Shown here: one piece after another, positions 6,522 through 8,480 of the stretch
Layout: every line of letters starts with the position of its first letter
Position numbering within the stretch: the first letter of the stretch is position 1
Source: Methanobrevibacter sp.
Lineage (GTDB): Archaea > Methanobacteriota > Methanobacteria > Methanobacteriales > Methanobacteriaceae
NCBI GenBank assembly: GCA_031261945.1
Contig: JAISIQ010000055.1
Coordinates: 1-8,480, forward strand
Direction of reading: 5' to 3'
Length of the DNA stretch: 8,480 bases
Position numbers and translations under genes: made by a program
The notes under the pieces: generated by a model
What the model was told of the DNA's origin: nothing
Database searches by the model: none
Seen by the model: the letters and a program-made list of their open reading frames with translations, nothing else

Positions 6522-6559
6522 AATAGCTATTAATTATATTACTAATAGCTATTATTTTT
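6522..6559 (+). terminator. Hairpin terminator built from two AATAGCTATT copies
   Basis: Arms AATAGCTATTA (6522-6532) and TAATAGCTATT (6543-6553) are perfectly complementary over 11 bp with a 10-base loop, followed by A and TTTTT at 6555-6559. It lies two bases after the last gene of the rightward pair and before the end of the converging rnhB. The T run favours termination of the rightward transcript. Each arm is also a palindrome, so the local fold could vary. Confidence 0.6.
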
Positions 6560-6574
6560 GTTTCAATTGTTCTA

Positions 6575-7198
6575 TTATAGTTTTTTAAAGTTTTGCACTG
6601 TTCGCCAAGACTTCCGTACAATTTCCGGCATTTCATCATAGCTATAATTTTCTAAAAATTTTTTAGTTTTCGGATCACTTGGATATCCTGATCCAATATC
6701 TCCAATTTTTCTATATTCTTTTTTAATTTTTTCAATAGTGGCATCTCTATGGTATTTAGCTATTATTGATGCTGCTGATACTTGTAAATAATTATCATCT
6801 GCTTTGTGTTCAGCTATTACTTTTTTATCAGGATATAGTTCTTTTACTTCTTCTTCAAGTCGTTCTGGTTTAACATCTAATGAATCAATAATTATGCAAT
6901 CTGCATCAAGAGTATCAATGATTTTCATAATAGCTATTTTCTCTATTTCATTTAAATTAACTCCTTTGGCACGTAAATTATCAATATCTTGAGCTGTTAT
7001 TTCAACAAAATAGTATTCAAAGGCACTTTCTAATTTACGAGAGAGAACTTTTCGTCGTGTTGGGCTTAAGCGTTTAGAATCTTTTATTCCCATTCTTTCT
7101 AAAATAGCTGTTTTTTCTTCAGGAATCACAATTCCTCCTACAACTAATGGTCCGATTACTGGTCCTCTCCCTGCTTCGTCAATTCCTAAAATATTCAT
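6575..7198 (-). CDS. rnhB: Ribonuclease HII
   Basis: RNase HII cuts the RNA strand of RNA-DNA hybrids and removes single ribonucleotides from DNA. The 207-residue product has normal archaeal length. Signature motifs are GIDEAGRGPVIGPLVV at 5-20 with catalytic D7 and E8, KDSKRLSP at 39-46, IIIDSLD at 102-108 with D105, and EHKADDNYLQVSAASIIAKYHRD at 130-152 with D134. These supply the DEDD metal-binding set. GSGYPSDPKTKKFL follows at 169-182, then the C-terminal EIVRKSWRTV at 192-201. The ATG at 7198 has GGTG about 8 bases upstream. It is last in a leftward cluster after the sortase gene and mptD. Its final 17 codons have a diverged twin near 4898-4948, so the present 3' end may be a replacement. 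Confidence 0.96.
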   Translation of the reverse strand: MNILGIDEAGRGPVIGPLVVGGIVIPEEKTAILERMGIKDSKRLSPTRRKVLSRKLESAFEYYFVEITAQDIDNLRAKGVNLNEIEKIAIMKIIDTLDADCIIIDSLDVKPERLEEEVKELYPDKKVIAEHKADDNYLQVSAASIIAKYHRDATIEKIKKEYRKIGDIGSGYPSDPKTKKFLENYSYDEMPEIVRKSWRTVQNFKKL

Positions 7199-7272
7199 TA
7201 AAACACCATTTATAATAAAAATTTCATAATAAAAACAATAGTAAAAATAGATTTATAAATAAAAAATAATAG

Positions 7273-7656
7273 CTATTTTTGAATTATATCTTCAATATAC
7301 ATCAATGGATAATTAAGCTCTTTAATAAACTCCATTCTAACAATAGCTAACGCATCATCAATCTTTGAATGGATTTTTACATCTAATAAATCTTCACTAA
7401 GTCCAATATATTCAAAATCAGATAGCTTTTTATTGAGTTTTTCTTTATTAATAGCTATTTCTACTTTTTCAATTCCTGGTTGTAATTCAATTGATTTTTT
7501 AATAGCTATTTCCAAACTTTCAGCAGAATCTGAATTAATAGGAGTTCCAATAAATTGGTGAAATAATGCCCCCATACTAATGGCTCCTTCAAAAATAGCT
7601 CTTTCTCTTGAATTTATTTTTGAGAAATATTTTTCATTTACATCGATATTTATCAT
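7273..7656 (-). CDS. mptD: Archaeal dihydroneopterin aldolase (methanopterin biosynthesis)
   Basis: A 127-residue protein of the archaeal family that cleaves 7,8-dihydroneopterin to 6-hydroxymethyl-7,8-dihydropterin and glycolaldehyde, a step toward tetrahydromethanopterin. It is unrelated in sequence to bacterial FolB. Visible family features are RERAIFEGAISMGALFHQFIGTPI at about 17-40 and the C-terminal ELNYPLMYIED at 113-123. E23 and H33 have the same ten-residue spacing as the glutamate and histidine I recall as the active site of the Methanocaldococcus enzyme. The ATG at 7656 has GGAG with 8 bases between. The gene lies 39 bp after the sortase gene and 74 bp before rnhB, all leftward, so cotranscription is likely. 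The stop codon TAG sits inside a copy of AATAGCTATT (7268-7277); two further copies (7450, 7501) lie within the gene. Confidence 0.88.
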   Translation of the reverse strand: MINIDVNEKYFSKINSRERAIFEGAISMGALFHQFIGTPINSDSAESLEIAIKKSIELQPGIEKVEIAINKEKLNKKLSDFEYIGLSEDLLDVKIHSKIDDALAIVRMEFIKELNYPLMYIEDIIQK

Positions 7657-7695
7657 TATTTGATCTCCAAATTGTATATATCTAAATTTAAAATA

Positions 7696-8403
7696 CTAAA
7701 AACCTAAATAGCTTAAAAACTCAAAATTATCTGGAGAAACTGGGAACAAATAAATACCAAATAATATTATTGAGATTACAATTACTGTAGCTAAAACTAT
7801 AATTTTATCTTCTTTTATTGGATAAAAATAGCTAAATAATAATCCAATTCCTAAGAATGCAATAGCTATTATTAATCCATAATATTCTTGAGGATTATTA
7901 TGAGCGGTGCTTTCTTTTAATGGTCCAATATTACTAATATTTCCTTCTATTATTAATCTATTTGCAGTAGAACCAATAGGATCACAAGTAATTAAATAAA
8001 TTGTATTTGAATCATTTCCCATAGGTATTGTATGACTTGGAGAAACTATGTAAGTATCATTTACAGTATAATTAACTTCACCAAGTTCTGGCCATTGAAG
8101 TGTAATCACATCTCCAACTTGTAATTCATTTAAACGCAAAAATGGAGAACCTAAAAGTGTTCTATGTCCGTGAAGGATGATTTTGCCTTTTCCTGGCTCA
8201 CTTGATAATTCGTCAACTAATATTCCTTGATTTAAAGATTCAAAATTTACTTTTTCATTAACACCAATATCGGGAATACTTACAATTGGGCTTGAAAGAT
8301 TTTTTTCTATCTGTATTTTAGATGAAAAATAGCTAACTTCTTGCATTGCATATAATGAAAGAAATGCAATAGCTATTATCACAACAACTGTTTGGATTTT
8401 CAA
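7696..8403 (-). CDS. Sortase family transpeptidase with three membrane helices
   Basis: A 235-residue membrane-anchored sortase. An N-terminal signal-anchor helix (about 4-20) is followed by an extracytoplasmic catalytic domain (about 35-160). The catalytic set is His80 in ILHGHRTLLGSPF, Cys140 in YLITCDP (the TLxTC-type motif), and Arg149 in ANRLIIEG. Two more helices (about 175-193 and 200-221), joined by a short lysine-containing inner loop, leave the C-terminus outside. Sortases cut a sorting signal in surface proteins and join it to the cell wall or to another protein. No substrate with such a signal is in this window. The start is a TTG at 8403, supported by GGTGAT just upstream; it places the hydrophobic helix right after MKIQ. 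It is the first gene of a leftward cluster with mptD and rnhB. Two copies of AATAGCTATT lie in its membrane-helix codons (7861, 8368). Confidence 0.88.
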   Translation of the reverse strand: MKIQTVVVIIAIAFLSLYAMQEVSYFSSKIQIEKNLSSPIVSIPDIGVNEKVNFESLNQGILVDELSSEPGKGKIILHGHRTLLGSPFLRLNELQVGDVITLQWPELGEVNYTVNDTYIVSPSHTIPMGNDSNTIYLITCDPIGSTANRLIIEGNISNIGPLKESTAHNNPQEYYGLIIAIAFLGIGLLFSYFYPIKEDKIIVLATVIVISIILFGIYLFPVSPDNFEFLSYLGF

Positions 8404-8406
8404 ATT

Positions 8407-8412
8407 ATCACC
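8407..8412 (-). promoter_or_regulatory. Ribosome binding site supporting the TTG start of the sortase gene
   Basis: The minus strand reads GGTGAT, complementary to the 16S rRNA 3' end, three bases before the TTG at 8403. No ATG lies nearby upstream in frame, so this site decides the start. Confidence 0.55.
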
Positions 8413-8423
8413 GAAATAATAAT

Positions 8424-8480
8424 AATTAATTTAATATCAATTAATCTAATATTAATTAATTTAATATTAATTATTTTAAT
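8424..8480. repeat. 15-bp tandem repeat upstream of the sortase gene, cut by the window edge
   Basis: Units AATTAATTTAATATC (8424-8438), AATTAATCTAATATT (8439-8453) and AATTAATTTAATATT (8454-8468) follow one another. A partial fourth, AATTATTTTAAT, reaches the last base. They differ by single bases. The array starts about 20 bp upstream of the sortase start codon, where a promoter would be expected, and its full length is unknown. Confidence 0.75.

Larger units (their letters stand above)
6522..8377. repeat. Dense cluster of the palindrome AATAGCTATT
   Basis: Exact copies in the window begin at 1065, 1299, 2017, 6522, 6544, 6929, 7268, 7450, 7501, 7861 and 8368; eight of the eleven fall in this interval. 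Many further sites share AATAGCTA or TAGCTATT. The copies at 6522 and 6544 are intergenic and the one at 7268 overlaps the mptD stop codon. The other eight are inside coding regions and read ATA-GCT-ATT (Ile-Ala-Ile). No exact copy occurs from 2027 to 6521. Confidence 0.85.

Overview
The window is AT-rich chromosomal DNA from a methanogenic archaeon. It most resembles the order Methanobacteriales, and probably Methanobrevibacter. The evidence is the gene set: archaeal GTP cyclohydrolase III, two coenzyme F420 genes (cofD, cofE), the archaeal IMP cyclohydrolase purO, the methanopterin aldolase mptD, an archaeal RNase HII and a sortase. Several starts have archaeal-type ribosome binding sites (GAGG, AGGTGA, GGTGAT), two of them before TTG codons. 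The genus is inferred from overall protein character and base composition; no search was run.

Layout, left to right. Positions 1-3407 hold four leftward genes: arfA (cut by the window edge), cofD, cofE and purO, separated by AT-only spacers of about 110-210 bp. Positions 3470-3550 are a strict purine-purine-pyrimidine triplet repeat that directly follows the exbD stop codon in the exbD frame. Positions 3551-4806 hold a leftward exbB-exbD proton-channel pair. Positions 4807-5138 are a gene-free stretch. It contains a 13-bp tandem duplication over the exbB ribosome binding site, a leftover 3' end of an RNase HII gene, and nested inverted repeats. Positions 5139-6519 carry the only two rightward genes. 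Both are unrecognised: one is a two-helix membrane protein, the other a soluble protein with a possible PH-like C-terminal domain. They end in a hairpin terminator. Positions 6575-8403 return to leftward genes, a sortase-mptD-rnhB cluster, and 8424-8480 is a 15-bp tandem repeat that runs off the window.

The metabolic genes centre on GTP. PurO makes IMP, the precursor of GTP. ArfA opens GTP for the deazaflavin and flavin branch, MptD acts in the GTP-derived methanopterin branch, CofD uses a guanosine-activated lactyl donor, and CofE uses GTP to add glutamate. ExbB/ExbD and the sortase are cell-envelope functions.

Three observations stand out. (1) The two rightward genes lie between an intact rnhB and a detached, diverged copy of the rnhB 3' end. 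This is the geometry left when an element inserts into a gene's 3' end and supplies a replacement end. (2) The 10-bp palindrome AATAGCTATT occurs 11 times, far above expectation. All eight copies inside genes read Ile-Ala-Ile, and none lies between 2027 and 6521. (3) A 27-codon Asn/Ser/Asp tract lies in frame immediately behind the exbD stop codon.
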